The translations under genes and the position numbers were made by a program. From Dendrophyllia cribrosa (lineage: Eukaryota > Cnidaria > Anthozoa > Scleractinia > Dendrophylliidae): 64,000 nt of DNA. The stretch's first letter is position 1, and every line of letters starts with the position of its first letter. Below the pieces are notes generated by a model, which saw only the letters and a program-made list of their open reading frames with translations, did not search any database and was not told the DNA's origin. Below are positions 33,426-43,164 of this stretch, piece after piece. The DNA lies in contig JAJLRJ010000003.1 in assembly GCA_024195265.1 (NCBI GenBank), forward strand, positions 24,474,989 to 24,538,988, read 5' to 3'.

Positions 33426-34475
33426 ATGAACCCAGTCTCTAGGCAGTTGTTCCAGATAACAAAGCCATCAACTACTGAACGCGATACGTTAACTGATGTA
33501 GAAATGTTAATGCATGCATTTTACTCAAGCACACCAAATGCGTGTGCATTTCAATATGTAGATCTAGATGCAAAACAACAGTACCCACCTGAGGCAGATT
33601 TTAATGTTAAGAAATACATTGATGTCAAAACAACCAATACAATTCCTCCTACTCTATCAGAAATTGCATCCACTGCAAACACTGTGGATGAACTAATGGC
33701 AAGGTTAAGTTGCTTTACTACTGAGGAAGTCAAACTGCTTGAGGAGCATACGCGCGGGCAGAATGAGAATTCTGACTGGAAGTCTCAGCGTGTAGGTAGA
33801 ATAACTGCATCAATTATCCATAGGGTTATGACTAAAGTGAACTCCCTAAACAAGGACTCCGGTACAGCTTCTGCTATCCCATTAGTAAAATTACTGACCG
33901 GTCAAACACCACAACTTTCAAGTGAATGTATACCATCTCTTCAGTATGGACAACAAATGGAGGGGGAGGCTCGTGTAAAGTATCAAAATGAAATGAAGCT
34001 GGAGGGTCACAAGGATATTAAAGTGCAATTATGTGGCCTTTTTGTTCTCCAAGACAAACCCTATATTGGTGCATCTCCTGATGGTTTGGTAAGTTGTAGC
34101 GAAGGTCTCCTGGAAATTAAATGTCCATTTAGCATAGCCAACCAGAGCCCACTCGAGGCAAAGCTGGCTTATTTAGAACAGGAAAGTAATGGTGGTGGTC
34201 TTCGTCTTCGGCAAAACCATCCGTACTACAGTCAAGTCCAGGCACAAATGGGTGTTTTGGGAAGGAGCTGGTGTGACTTTTTTATTTACACACGTCATGG
34301 ATTTTACAGAGAAAGGATCAATTTTGATCATGAATTTTGGAAAGAACTGGTTAGGGCAGCACATCTTTTCTTTGTCAAATATGTTGCACCTACACTTCTA
34401 CAATGCTCAGCTCAAACAGTACCTAGTTGTTTATTGTATAATGATGAACTTCAGTATGTAGAAATTGATGCTTAG
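33426..34475 (+). CDS. YqaJ-type exonuclease of ISL2EU element
   Basis: About 349 aa from the ATG at 33426. The reading frame is open a little further upstream and a 'tttgacag' acceptor-like site lies just before 33411, so an upstream exon is possible. Motifs of the YqaJ/lambda-exonuclease-like PD-(D/E)xK fold: RVGRITAS (residues about 120-127), QYGQQMEGEA, GASPDGLV with the metal-binding D, LLEIKCPF (E-x-K), and YYSQVQAQMGVLG. This family cleaves or resects double-stranded DNA; in ISL2EU its exact role in transposition is not established. No frameshift or internal stop is seen. The partner transposase is convergent at 35272-37026. Confidence 0.85.
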   Translation: MNPVSRQLFQITKPSTTERDTLTDVEMLMHAFYSSTPNACAFQYVDLDAKQQYPPEADFNVKKYIDVKTTNTIPPTLSEIASTANTVDELMARLSCFTTEEVKLLEEHTRGQNENSDWKSQRVGRITASIIHRVMTKVNSLNKDSGTASAIPLVKLLTGQTPQLSSECIPSLQYGQQMEGEARVKYQNEMKLEGHKDIKVQLCGLFVLQDKPYIGASPDGLVSCSEGLLEIKCPFSIANQSPLEAKLAYLEQESNGGGLRLRQNHPYYSQVQAQMGVLGRSWCDFFIYTRHGFYRERINFDHEFWKELVRAAHLFFVKYVAPTLLQCSAQTVPSCLLYNDELQYVEIDA

Positions 34476-35271
34476 TGTACATCGTAAACTTCAGTTCTTG
34501 ACAATCATAAGGTGTATTGTGATCATCAGTTCATGAGTCGCTGCTTAGGGTTTAAGTATCACGCACAGTTTTCAAATAAAACCCACATGTTGGCAAAGTA
34601 CAATTTTCAGTTTTTGAGTTTTTCTTGTAAAGTGGCCTATATATAAACAATGTACACAAACTGTATCCTATTGTGACATTGTCATTGCTACATGTACATT
34701 TAAAACATTTCTCTATATTACTGTGCCTTTCATTAACATGAATTCTGAAGTTCAACCCCAACTAATACATTTTACTGTAATACACTGCTGTCAATAATAA
34801 TTATACAACAAACAGACCCCTACAAAAGCTGACAAAATAGATTGAAATCTACCAATCACAACCCATAAGCATGACCTTTGACTCTGTTGAGTTAAGTCTC
34901 CTTGGTCCTCTTAGACATCTTCTATGATAATTGACAGCAGTAAAAAACAAAACTGTTGGTTGAGTTTTAAACTTTAGAGACCACATGTTATATTGAATAG
35001 CACAGTAATAGAGAATCGCTATCTAAATTATCCATTAAATCCATAAGAATGATCAACATCACATTTCTCTTCACAATATTAATATGTAAACATGAGAAAT
35101 GGTCATGAGAATTATGAAAATGATTACCAACTAAGATAAATTATCTTGATAATTGAATACATTCTCTCAACCAGTAAAATAAGAAATGTAGAGACAATAG
35201 TAGGGAGAATTTGTATGTTGAACATGGGACTTGAAGGGTGTTATTCTTTCTGGTGAGGATGCTAAGTCACC

Positions 35272-37026
35272 TTATTGTACAAGTGGGGGTAGCAAATTAG
35301 AAATACTAGCACAAACAACAAGAATGTCGTCAACAAGAGGTACAAGTGTGATTGGTAGAGTATTCTTTAAAATTGCAAAAACTTTCATTCGGCCAATAGC
35401 CCTCTCCACGTGTATCCGTGCATTGGCAATTTTTTTGGTTGCTATTACTTTCTCTCTGGGCATTTGTTCAAGCCCTGAACTTGGTGGTGGGATTTCCAGG
35501 GTGGCTCCTTGCATCATGAGATCCTCTTTTATTGTGAAACCCCTGTCTGCCATAATTAAGTCTGTCGGCTCCAGGAGTTCAAGGAACCCTGATTCTCGAG
35601 TGATGTGTTGGTCAGATGCTCTGCCACCCCATGCTTTAGAAAGAAAACTAATCATACCATTTGGTGCAATGCCCACTAGAAATTTAACTGTGTTATGTTT
35701 CTTGTAATCAGACCAAGTGAGAGCCTGAATCTCAAGATTTCGCGGTCGATCTATAAATACTTCGCTGCAATCAATTGTACATCGTAGGTTTGGGTAACGT
35801 TTGAGGGATTTGGGAAGAGTTTCTCTAATTGCCTCTTTTGAAGGCCAAAATATGAGAGGTTTTAATTCTTGAGCCAGAAACTTGACCCAGGTGTTGATGA
35901 CCTGTGAAGCTCCCCCATTACTGATTCCAAATAAGTCTGCAAGCATTTCATTTGTGATGGCCATTCGCAATTTTAATAAGACCAAAGTCAATTCTTCTTT
36001 CACGGATAGCTTTCTCTTTGGCCCTGATTTCTTTGGCGACGCTTTGAAGTTTCTCCGAACTTTACTTGAAATAACCTTTTTTGAGCCACTCCAGTAGCAC
36101 AGTTTCTTTGATTTTGGGGTGACATACTTAACCAGGTCATTGAAAGTTCTTTTATTTGGCAAGCCTGTGTATGTCCTGATCTTTGCATCCGTTTTCAAAA
36201 ACTTGTCTGTGATATTCATACTCTTTGCTGATAATTTCTTCTGAAGAACAACATTTTGGGTTTTTAACTGCTCCAATTCTGACCACATTTTTGTGATTAT
36301 TTTGTTTTTTTGAATGCAACCTAGGCAGTCACACACATAAGTGTAATCATGATCGTGTTTGATGCTATCACCTTTTAGAACAGTTTGTTCAACTTCAATT
36401 TTATCCATACCGTCACCTTTGAGAACATTTTGGTCAACTTCAATTTTATCCGCACTGTCACCTTTGAGAACAGTTTGGTCAACTTTAATTTTATCCATAT
36501 CGTCACCTTTGAGAACAGTTTGTTCAACTTCAATTTTATCCGCACTGTCACCTTTGAGAACAGTTTGGTCAACTTTAATTTTATCCATACCATCACCTTT
36601 GAGAACAGTTTGGTCAACTTCAATTTTAGCCTTTTTGTCTACAGGGCTATATTGGGCACTCCTCATTTTAGGGCCTGCTCTTTTAGCCTGCTGTTGTTTT
36701 GGCTTATACCCAATATCAACAGAGGGATATGGATGATCTACAGTAGGTTGTCCATCCACGAAATGTTTAGAACAAACCCTGTCGTCGTCGTCATTTGGCT
36801 GCCAGTTTTTTCCTGTTTTAGGATCTTTTCGATTGATGGCTTTAATCCACTCCTTCCTTTTCCCAGGGTCCCTTTTCAATGTTGGAAAGGGATACAGCTT
36901 AAACGGTTCAGGACACATACACGCACTGTCTCTTCGATGACAATCATGTACACAACAGAAACCATTTCTCCACTTTTGCAACTGATAAGTACCGCTACTG
37001 CAGCTAACGACTGCACAAATCCTCAT
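35272..37026 (-). CDS. THAP + DDE transposase of ISL2EU element
   Basis: 584 aa, uninterrupted, ATG at 37026. The N-terminus (1-110) is THAP-like, with an early Cys pair, FPTLKRDPGKRKEWI and RVCSKHF, the C2CH zinc DNA-binding module. Residues about 132-220 are a six-fold 15-aa repeat (DQTVLKGDxxDKIKV). A CDCLGC motif and coiled-coil-like segment follow. Residues about 350-400 are an HTH_Tnp_4-like helix-turn-helix (VKEELTLVLLKLRMAITNEM, FGISNGGASQVI). Residues about 420-575 are a DDE_Tnp_4 nuclease: TIDCSEVFIDRP (first D), LIMADRGFTI (second D) and a final E in ARIHVERAIGRMK. Expected to bind the TIRs and catalyse cut-and-paste transposition. It looks potentially active. Confidence 0.88.
   Translation of the reverse strand: MRICAVVSCSSGTYQLQKWRNGFCCVHDCHRRDSACMCPEPFKLYPFPTLKRDPGKRKEWIKAINRKDPKTGKNWQPNDDDDRVCSKHFVDGQPTVDHPYPSVDIGYKPKQQQAKRAGPKMRSAQYSPVDKKAKIEVDQTVLKGDGMDKIKVDQTVLKGDSADKIEVEQTVLKGDDMDKIKVDQTVLKGDSADKIEVDQNVLKGDGMDKIEVEQTVLKGDSIKHDHDYTYVCDCLGCIQKNKIITKMWSELEQLKTQNVVLQKKLSAKSMNITDKFLKTDAKIRTYTGLPNKRTFNDLVKYVTPKSKKLCYWSGSKKVISSKVRRNFKASPKKSGPKRKLSVKEELTLVLLKLRMAITNEMLADLFGISNGGASQVINTWVKFLAQELKPLIFWPSKEAIRETLPKSLKRYPNLRCTIDCSEVFIDRPRNLEIQALTWSDYKKHNTVKFLVGIAPNGMISFLSKAWGGRASDQHITRESGFLELLEPTDLIMADRGFTIKEDLMMQGATLEIPPPSSGLEQMPREKVIATKKIANARIHVERAIGRMKVFAILKNTLPITLVPLVDDILVVCASISNLLPPLVQ
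36365..36630 (-). repeat. 45-bp coding repeat in the transposase, about six units
   Basis: Each unit encodes 15 aa (VDQTVLKGD + MDKIK or SADKIE). Two alternating unit types suggest 90-bp duplication steps. The frame is kept throughout. Confidence 0.9.
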
Positions 37027-37373
37027 CTCAGCTCGTCAATTAAGTGTCAACTTGACAAATAAAATGAAGCTACTACTCATTTATAAGCTTACTTCCAATT
37101 CTGGAAAGTTTAGAATAGCGACTGTTCACAATAGTATTTCTTCAGTATTGTTTTGTAATGTACTCCAACAAGTTAGATTAAAAACGTTAATTCAAACGAC
37201 GTGATAGATCACAACCGCGTTGTAGCTTTTTCAATCCCCGGTTTCCACACTTTGACCAAGAGAAAAATAGGTCGAACTGTCGAACAAGGACCTCGAATAA
37301 ACCATTTTTATCCCGACTCGTTCCCAGTCGCGCGCAATTTTGTGATTGACCGCTGAAACTCCGAACTCACTTA

Positions 37374-37994
37374 TTGACACCGTGCATAAAACATCGGCAA
37401 GGTAAACATTAACTCGTGTGGCACATGTGGCGAAGAAACAGCTCTATTGTTATTCATATAGTCGCATTGTTTGTTCTATTCAATCCTTTGTGTAGCAGTC
37501 ATTGTTTCGTCTTTCCTTTGATTCCTTTGTGTCAGTTGTTTTTAATTTTTCCGCGCAAGTGCACGGACGGCCATGTCTAAAATTGAGAACGACGAATCGG
37601 AGATCGGGAACGGGGAACGGGGAACGGGGAACGGGGAACGGGGAACGGGGAACGGGGAACGGGGAACGGGGAACGGGGAACGGGGAACGGGGAACGGGGA
37701 ATCGGAGAACGAGGAACGCGGAACAGGGAACGGGGAACGGGATATCTCGAAAATGAGGAATCTCTAAAACAGGGAATCTCTAAAATGGGTAATCTCTAAA
37801 ATTCGATTTTTCCGCGTTTTTTAATAAATTAGCGGGAAAATATGCTCTTGTCGTTTATAGTAGTATCAAAGGATTTGGTAGTGCATTAAGGAGTTGTCGC
37901 ATGTTAATTCATTACTTGGTGCTCTTCGCTGAAGGCAGTTGACTTTTATTTATTTTTATTTATTTTATTTACTTTATCATTTTAATTCAGGATT
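37374..37994. other. intergenic with a GGGAACG minisatellite
   Basis: No supported gene. The 37502-37767 ORFs are produced by the 7-bp repeat. Confidence 0.5.
37605..37741 (+). repeat. 7-bp minisatellite (GGGAACG)n
   Basis: About 19 units, with the array breaking up after 37700 (GAATCGG, GAACGAG). Frames that are open through it encode GTGNGER-like low-complexity peptide. Confidence 0.95.
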
Positions 37995-39520
37995 TGTTTT
38001 GTGTCCACTCAGAGAGAGGCCAACTGCGACCAGTCACTAAGGGACCATCCGCGTCCAAAGAGTGTGGGACCATCTGTGCCCAGACAGTAAGGGACCATCT
38101 GTGCCCACAAAAAATGTAATTTGTGATAATCTTGATTGGCATAAATTAATATTTTGCCGGCACGGTACAGAGAACCAGGTGCTAGTATAGTGCGCAGGGG
38201 CTCACGGTTCGTGAGTTTGAAAAGTGTCCGTTGATAGATTTGTGTCATTCTACGGTCAGCCTCGCCGCCTCTTGTACTGTTCAAACAAGTTCAATCTTAC
38301 TCCGATTTTTTGCTTTCCTCCCTGGCAATATGAACGAGGCTACAGCGGTACGACTAATAGCACAGAACAACCAGGACCTTCTTGGTCAGTTTAAGACTCT
38401 GGTTAAAAATTCCATTTCGGATCTCAAGCGTTCACATGAGGATACGGCTGTCCAGCAGATGACAGGAATCAAAAGAATCAAGCGCGGTTCCACTCCGCAA
38501 TTCAACAAGAAGAGCAACGAGGACCAGTACAATGTCAATAAAGCGATTAAAGAAACCATAAAGGACGCAAAGGCCGCTCTGGAACGCAAAGACATGGAGA
38601 AAATAATGGAAGCCTTAGACAAAGGTTTGGCCCTCGTGCAAGGGGGTCAAAAATTCATCCTGCTTGCAGATAAGTCGCCGTTTGGCTGGGCTTCTGTTAC
38701 AGCTAAAAACATTTATGTTAAGGATTCACTGCCAAGCAGACTTGAAGTCTCCAAGTCCTTGTCGCTCTGATCTCTAGCCCTGTTTTTTGCTGTCTACCGT
38801 GGGCCTGGCTGACCAACGCCCCACGCCTCTTAGCCTTGTGTGTTTGTTCGGGTGTCTAGTGGACGCAAAATATGTAATTTGTGATAATCTTGATTGGCAT
38901 AAATTAATATTTTGCCGGCACGGTACAGAGAACCGGGTACTACTGTAGTGCGCAGGGGCTCACGGTTCGTGAGTTTGAAAAGTGTCCGTTGATAGATTTG
39001 TGTCATTCTACGGTCAGCCTCGCCGCCTCTTGTACTGTTCAAACAAGTTAACTTTCGTCTTAGTTGTTTATTGTAATACCCTAAAACTTGTTATCGGCAG
39101 TTTTAGCCGCATATTTTAGTCGTTTATTCCTTAGTTAAAAACACCTTAAAACCCTAAAGGTAGCACCACTGCATAGGTCGGGGGTACACGGTCCCTGTTT
39201 TTTTCCAACAGTTGGTTTTTTGGGGTTAACGTGTCCGGCTCTGGTGCGCTTAGAGTTATTGTTATATTATAGTCCTTTGTCAATAATAAAATGTATCGTG
39301 GGCCTGGCTGACAAACGCCCCACGCCTCTTAGCCTTGTGTGTTTGTTCGGGTGTCTAGTGGAGGCAAAATAATAAAGAATTTAAGGACATTTTTGTGTCC
39401 AGTTAGACAGGGACCATCTGTGCGCCGTTAGTAAGGGACCATCTGTGCCCAGTCAGTAGGGACCATCTGTGCCCAGTCAGTAGAGACCATCTGTGCCCTG
39501 TTAGTAAGGGGCCATTTTTA
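37995..39520 (+). mobile_element. deleted Ngaro/DIRS-like tyrosine-recombinase retroelement and flanks
   Basis: Core 38114-39370. Block A (about 178 bp, starting ATGTAATTTGTGATAATCTT and ending GTTCAAACAAGTT) occurs at 38114-38291 and 38872-39049. Block B (about 73 bp, starting CGTGGGCCTGGCTGAC) occurs at 38798-38870 and 39297-39370. The order A1-ORF-B1-A2-B2, with B1 abutting A2, is the split-direct-repeat layout of Ngaro-type tyrosine-recombinase retrotransposons. Reverse transcriptase, RNase H and recombinase ORFs are absent. Outside the core, 37995-38107 and 39391-39520 share a 24-25-bp repeat (GGGACCATCTGTGCCC) and a 'tttgtgtcca' leader. Confidence 0.75.
38330..38770 (+). CDS. gag-like N-terminal ORF of the split-repeat retroelement
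   Basis: 146 aa from the ATG at 38330, which lies 39 bp after repeat A1. It starts MNEATAVRLIAQNNQDLL and is rich in charged helices (KEIIKDAKAALERK-like, DKSPFGWASVT). No zinc knuckle or enzyme motif is present. The last 20 or so residues after GWASVT may come from a different part of the parent element joined by deletion. I take it as the remnant of ORF1 of a DIRS/Ngaro-type element; function unproven. Confidence 0.55.
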   Translation: MNEATAVRLIAQNNQDLLGQFKTLVKNSISDLKRSHEDTAVQQMTGIKRIKRGSTPQFNKKSNEDQYNVNKAIKETIKDAKAALERKDMEKIMEALDKGLALVQGGQKFILLADKSPFGWASVTAKNIYVKDSLPSRLEVSKSLSL

Positions 39521-41356
39521 GCTTTTAGTCTTGTTACAGTTTAGTTAGATATTTTTCATGTGATCTTAAATTATCAGCTTATGTTTTATTTCCGTCTATC
39601 ATCATTGTTATTTTCTAGGTGGAGCCCTACGCATTTCCGTTGTAACGTAAACCTCATGTCACTTATAGCTACTTATAACTGAAACAAACCAATGTATTAA
39701 TTGTACCTGACTGAAGGCTGGTTTGGCCAGTCGAAATATAGTACACCTTTTAAATTTGTTTCTACGTTGTATCGGTCTTTGCTTCTATACTGTCTAGAAG
39801 GGCCAAGATTTGACAGGAAAATACAAACAAACGAAATTATAATTAATTACAATTTTTTCACTTTCTACATTTTTCATATTGATCAATGAACTTATTTTAT
39901 ATTAAAAAAAAATACAAATTTGATGCTCGGTATCTCGGAATCTCTTTTCTAAATATCCAGTATCCCGTTTATTACCCCCCCCCCCCCCCCCCCCCCAAAT
40001 ACCCTGTATCCCCATAGTTTTTTACCTAAATCCCGTATCCCGATAATCCCTAATAGGGCCTCAAGCCCTCAACAAAGAAAATGTTGGAGACATGTTGGAC
40101 TCATGTTGGATGAAAGTTTGGTTAAATTTCGATCATTGCTGCAACACGCTTCCAACAAGCTTCCAACATTTTTTAACACTTCCAACAACGTTGGACGACC
40201 CGGTTCAAACGTGTCCCGCCTGGCCTTACTCGCGGACCTTTCAAGACTTTTGGGGAATATATTTACAGTGTCAGCAAATATTTGAGAGGTCATGCAAAAA
40301 GCATGTGACAGGTGACAGCAGTCACTCCGTTTCTGTTCTTGACGTCATTCTCGTTTCCATGCTCCACGCAGGATAGTTCTATTTCGAGGAACTAAGTAAT
40401 GGCGATTTTCAGTTTGGTATAAAAAGTAGGCTTCGAAAAAAGGAAAGAAAATCATTGTCGTGTCCAGTCATGGGTTGTGCAAAAGCGTTCCTGTTTTTCG
40501 TTAACTTTATTTATTTGGTAAGTAGTGCGTAGTATTGTTTGCTTGCTTTTTTTGCGCTGGGAAATTATCTTATAAATTGGTGTGTCGAAATATTTTAAAG
40601 TGTCACAGCGGTTTCGAGGTTTGCAATGGAAAGCTGGAGAAAACAATGGCAAAATATTCCTCAAAATACAAGCTTAAGTTTCTGTTGAAATTTTAAGTCT
40701 TAGTTGAATGCATTTTAAGACGAAATGAGAAAATCTGCAAAGTAAATGCAGGTACGATCAACCAGCGAAGCGAGACAAGCGAGAACCTCTTGAGGCACGT
40801 TTCTCGCGCAGTCTTTTCATATATAAGCTTAACCTATATTGAGAGGCAGTATATAAATGGTGTTCCACTTGTACAGACATGTGGTTCATGACCGCTACTT
40901 GGTTAGCTATTGCATTATAAATTATGGGTACCCCAGTGTACAGTAGAATTCTTTAGTTGTAGGGGTAAAAATGGTGGAATTGTTAGGCGGGTAAGCCTGA
41001 AAAAACAGTGGAAATATTTGGGGTTAACGAAGCTTCTGTAGGGGTGAAAGACTGTACAGTTCTTTAGGGGTAAAATCCTGTATTGTTGATGGCATTCTTT
41101 TGGTTTAAATAAATTTCATGGAATTCTTGGGGAGCAAACACTTTTCTTCTGAATTCTTCAGGAGTAAACACAATTTTAATGAAATTCTTGAGGGGCAAAC
41201 CCAGTTCTGATAGAATTCTTTAGATAATTCTTTGATCATTTAAGAATGCTTTATCGGTCAACACACTATTAGTGAATTTCTTCGGGGTAAGAATGAAAGG
41301 CTAATCATACACTGGAGAAGGCCGGTATGCATTTTAAATGCAACAGCCCATTTCAG
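39521..41356. other. intergenic with decayed repeats
   Basis: Contains poly(C) at 39975-39996, then a block at 40080-40215 with many 'gttggac' and 'ttccaaca' strings in both orientations (a probable MITE relic). At about 40940-41300 there is a degenerate tandem repeat of roughly 45-50 bp built on 'gaattcttnaggggtaaac'. No supported gene. Confidence 0.45.
39975..39996 (+). repeat. poly(C) tract, 22 bp
   Basis: Uninterrupted run of C. Confidence 0.95.
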
Positions 41357-41766
41357 TTAAAGGGAGGGATTCACGGTTCAGCGCATGTGCAAGCTATGAT
41401 GTAACCATTTGATTTCATTATTTAGACCAATCGGAAGCGAGTAGATGACTCCGGCAGGAAATTTGCCTGTGAAAATGTCACGGTCAGTCCACCGATTGAA
41501 TGGATGAATGGATACTTACCCATGAAAGCCACCAGAGCATAGAATAAATCTTTCGGGTCAAAGGTTTTATTTAGTGTTGACTTCGTTGGTTTAATTCATT
41601 GAAATTTTCTGTGAATTTTGATCATCCTTTGCTTTGTTTGGACTAATTATAGTATGTGATTATTGAAGTAAATGTGAGTGTTTTTTTCACCAACAAAATT
41701 GGTAAGAAAGCGAATAAAGCATTTTAATCTGTGCACATGCGCCGAACCATGAAACCATCCCTTTAA
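41357..41766. mobile_element. TTAA-bounded MITE, 410 bp
   Basis: Ends TTAAAGGGAGGGATTCACGG and (reverse complement) TTAAAGGGATGGTTTCATGG, with the inverted similarity running on through 'cgcatgtgcaag'. The TTAA at each end fits a piggyBac/Kolobok-type duplication. Non-coding. Confidence 0.75.
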
Positions 41767-41870
41767 CTACAAGTGAACTATCAATTTTATGTCAAGCTGT
41801 CTTGCATCATAACATTGTACATTATGAAGTTTTTCGTCAATGCCTTAAAATCTAAATACATAATATTAAC

Positions 41871-42235
41871 TTAAAGGGGAAGTATCACAGGGATTTGGTG
41901 TCATTTTAAAAATCAAAAAATGTTATTGTATGATCAGAAACCGAAAAATAAAGCTCCAGTGGTGTGATCAATTATCCCAAAATATATCAAAACTAGATGG
42001 ACTGAGTCTCAATGAAATACAACTTGAAAAAAATTAGCCTAATATTTTTCAAGTTACCACATTTTCGTCTCCAAATGGGCTAGAACAGACCATAATCTGT
42101 CTCTCTTTCAAGAATTGGTTTATTTCACTCTCTTGGTGTTTTAGTATTATTTTGTAAATAAGTAAAGTCAGTAAAGGTATTGTAAAATGGCTTTGACCAA
42201 AAAACATCAAAATTCCCGTGATACTTCCCCTTTAA
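41871..42235. mobile_element. TTAA-bounded MITE, 365 bp
   Basis: Ends TTAAAGGGGAAGTATCACAG and (reverse complement) TTAAAGGGGAAGTATCACGG. Its right TTAA (42232-42235) is also the left TTAA of the next element. Confidence 0.8.
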
Positions 42236-43036
42236 GGTGATTCCTCAGTATTGCACTACGCATCCTGTACTGCGCATAACACACATAATTCGCAACATCG
42301 GCAGCTTTAAACATGGCTGCTTTTTTGGCCGGAAACCTCACCATGCATAAAAATGGGCGCTTCATAAAATCATCAGTGAAAAAAAGAACTGAAATTTTGT
42401 TTCAAGATCTAGAGAGAAAAAGAAAATCAAACGACAGTGTAAGCGCCTGCAAGGCCTGCAAGGCCTGCAAGGCCTGCAAGCTCGTTAGAAAATACGACTG
42501 TCTTTTTCTCTCTAACGAGCATGGTGACCTATATTTTTTATTGCATCATTTTGATGTTAAATTAATGCTTTTTAAGTTAAAAAAGTTAAAAAAAAATTCC
42601 TCGACAGGAAAAAAAGATATCGCTAAAAACGTTCTCAAATCAGTTACTCGTGGGGGCAAATTGATGACCTTGAAAACATGAACGCGAGGAATGTTTTGAG
42701 TCCGTGTCATTTGAAGATGTGTGACTTTTTTATAACTTTTATTTCAAAGTGTTCCCATATGGTGGAGACTTTAACCTATCAAGTTTTTTTGAAGAATTGT
42801 AAACTTTGCTTTCACGGGTTACCGGGAAAAGAAACATGAACCGATCAAATAATGACGTGCGTGATCGGTATTGCTATAGGCATAAATGGGGCAACATTGG
42901 TCCATCATATCTCTTTACCGAGCATGGTGACCTATCTTTCTTATTGAATTTTTCGAAACAACTTATGGTAGGGAGCTGTTAGGGAAAATTTAAAAAAAAT
43001 CGTTCGACAACTTTTATTTCTGAGGAATCACCTTAA
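42232..43036. mobile_element. TTAA-bounded element, 805 bp, sharing a TTAA
   Basis: Ends TTAAGGTGATTCCTCAG in inverted orientation at 42232 and 43036. The block 'gagcatggtgacctat' appears twice (about 42517 and 42922). A short ORF at 42313-42681, Lys-rich with a four-fold AAGGCCTGC repeat (KACKACKAC), shows no known domain and is probably not a host gene. Confidence 0.7.
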
Positions 43037-43164
43037 TAAAGAGTCATGATCTACAAAACCTGGATTTCACTAGTGACAGAGTCGTAAATATCAGAAGTAA
43101 ATTTAGTGAAAAGCAAACAACAGCATCGTAATCAGACTTTCCGATTTCACTTACCTGTCTGTTG

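Larger units (their letters stand above)
33192..37373. mobile_element. ISL2EU-type DNA transposon, two ORFs and TIRs
   Basis: The left end TAAGCGAGTTCGGAGTTTCA and the right end (reverse complement) TAAGTGAGTTCGGAGTTTCA continue in a shared block of about 70 bp ('gcggtcaatcacaaaattgc', 'gcgcgactgggaac'). The left copy carries an extra 11 bp. Inside are a plus-strand YqaJ-type nuclease and a convergent minus-strand THAP + DDE transposase, the gene pair known for ISL2EU elements. About 800 bp of AT-rich non-coding DNA separate the two stop codons. The target duplication could not be fixed (ISL2EU uses 2 bp). Confidence 0.85.

Noticed and set aside
35231..35707. 158-codon plus-strand ORF
   Set aside because: Shadow of the transposase catalytic domain on the other strand.
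36359..37062. Plus-strand ORFs of 125 and 225 codons over the transposase
   Set aside because: Antisense shadows of the in-frame 45-bp repeat; the minus strand carries the THAP and DDE motifs.
37502..37767. ORFs rich in GTGNGER
   Set aside because: Translation of the GGGAACG minisatellite.
42313..42681. 122-codon Lys-rich ORF as a host gene
   Set aside because: Lies wholly inside a TTAA-bounded element, contains a (AAGGCCTGC)n run and has no known domain.
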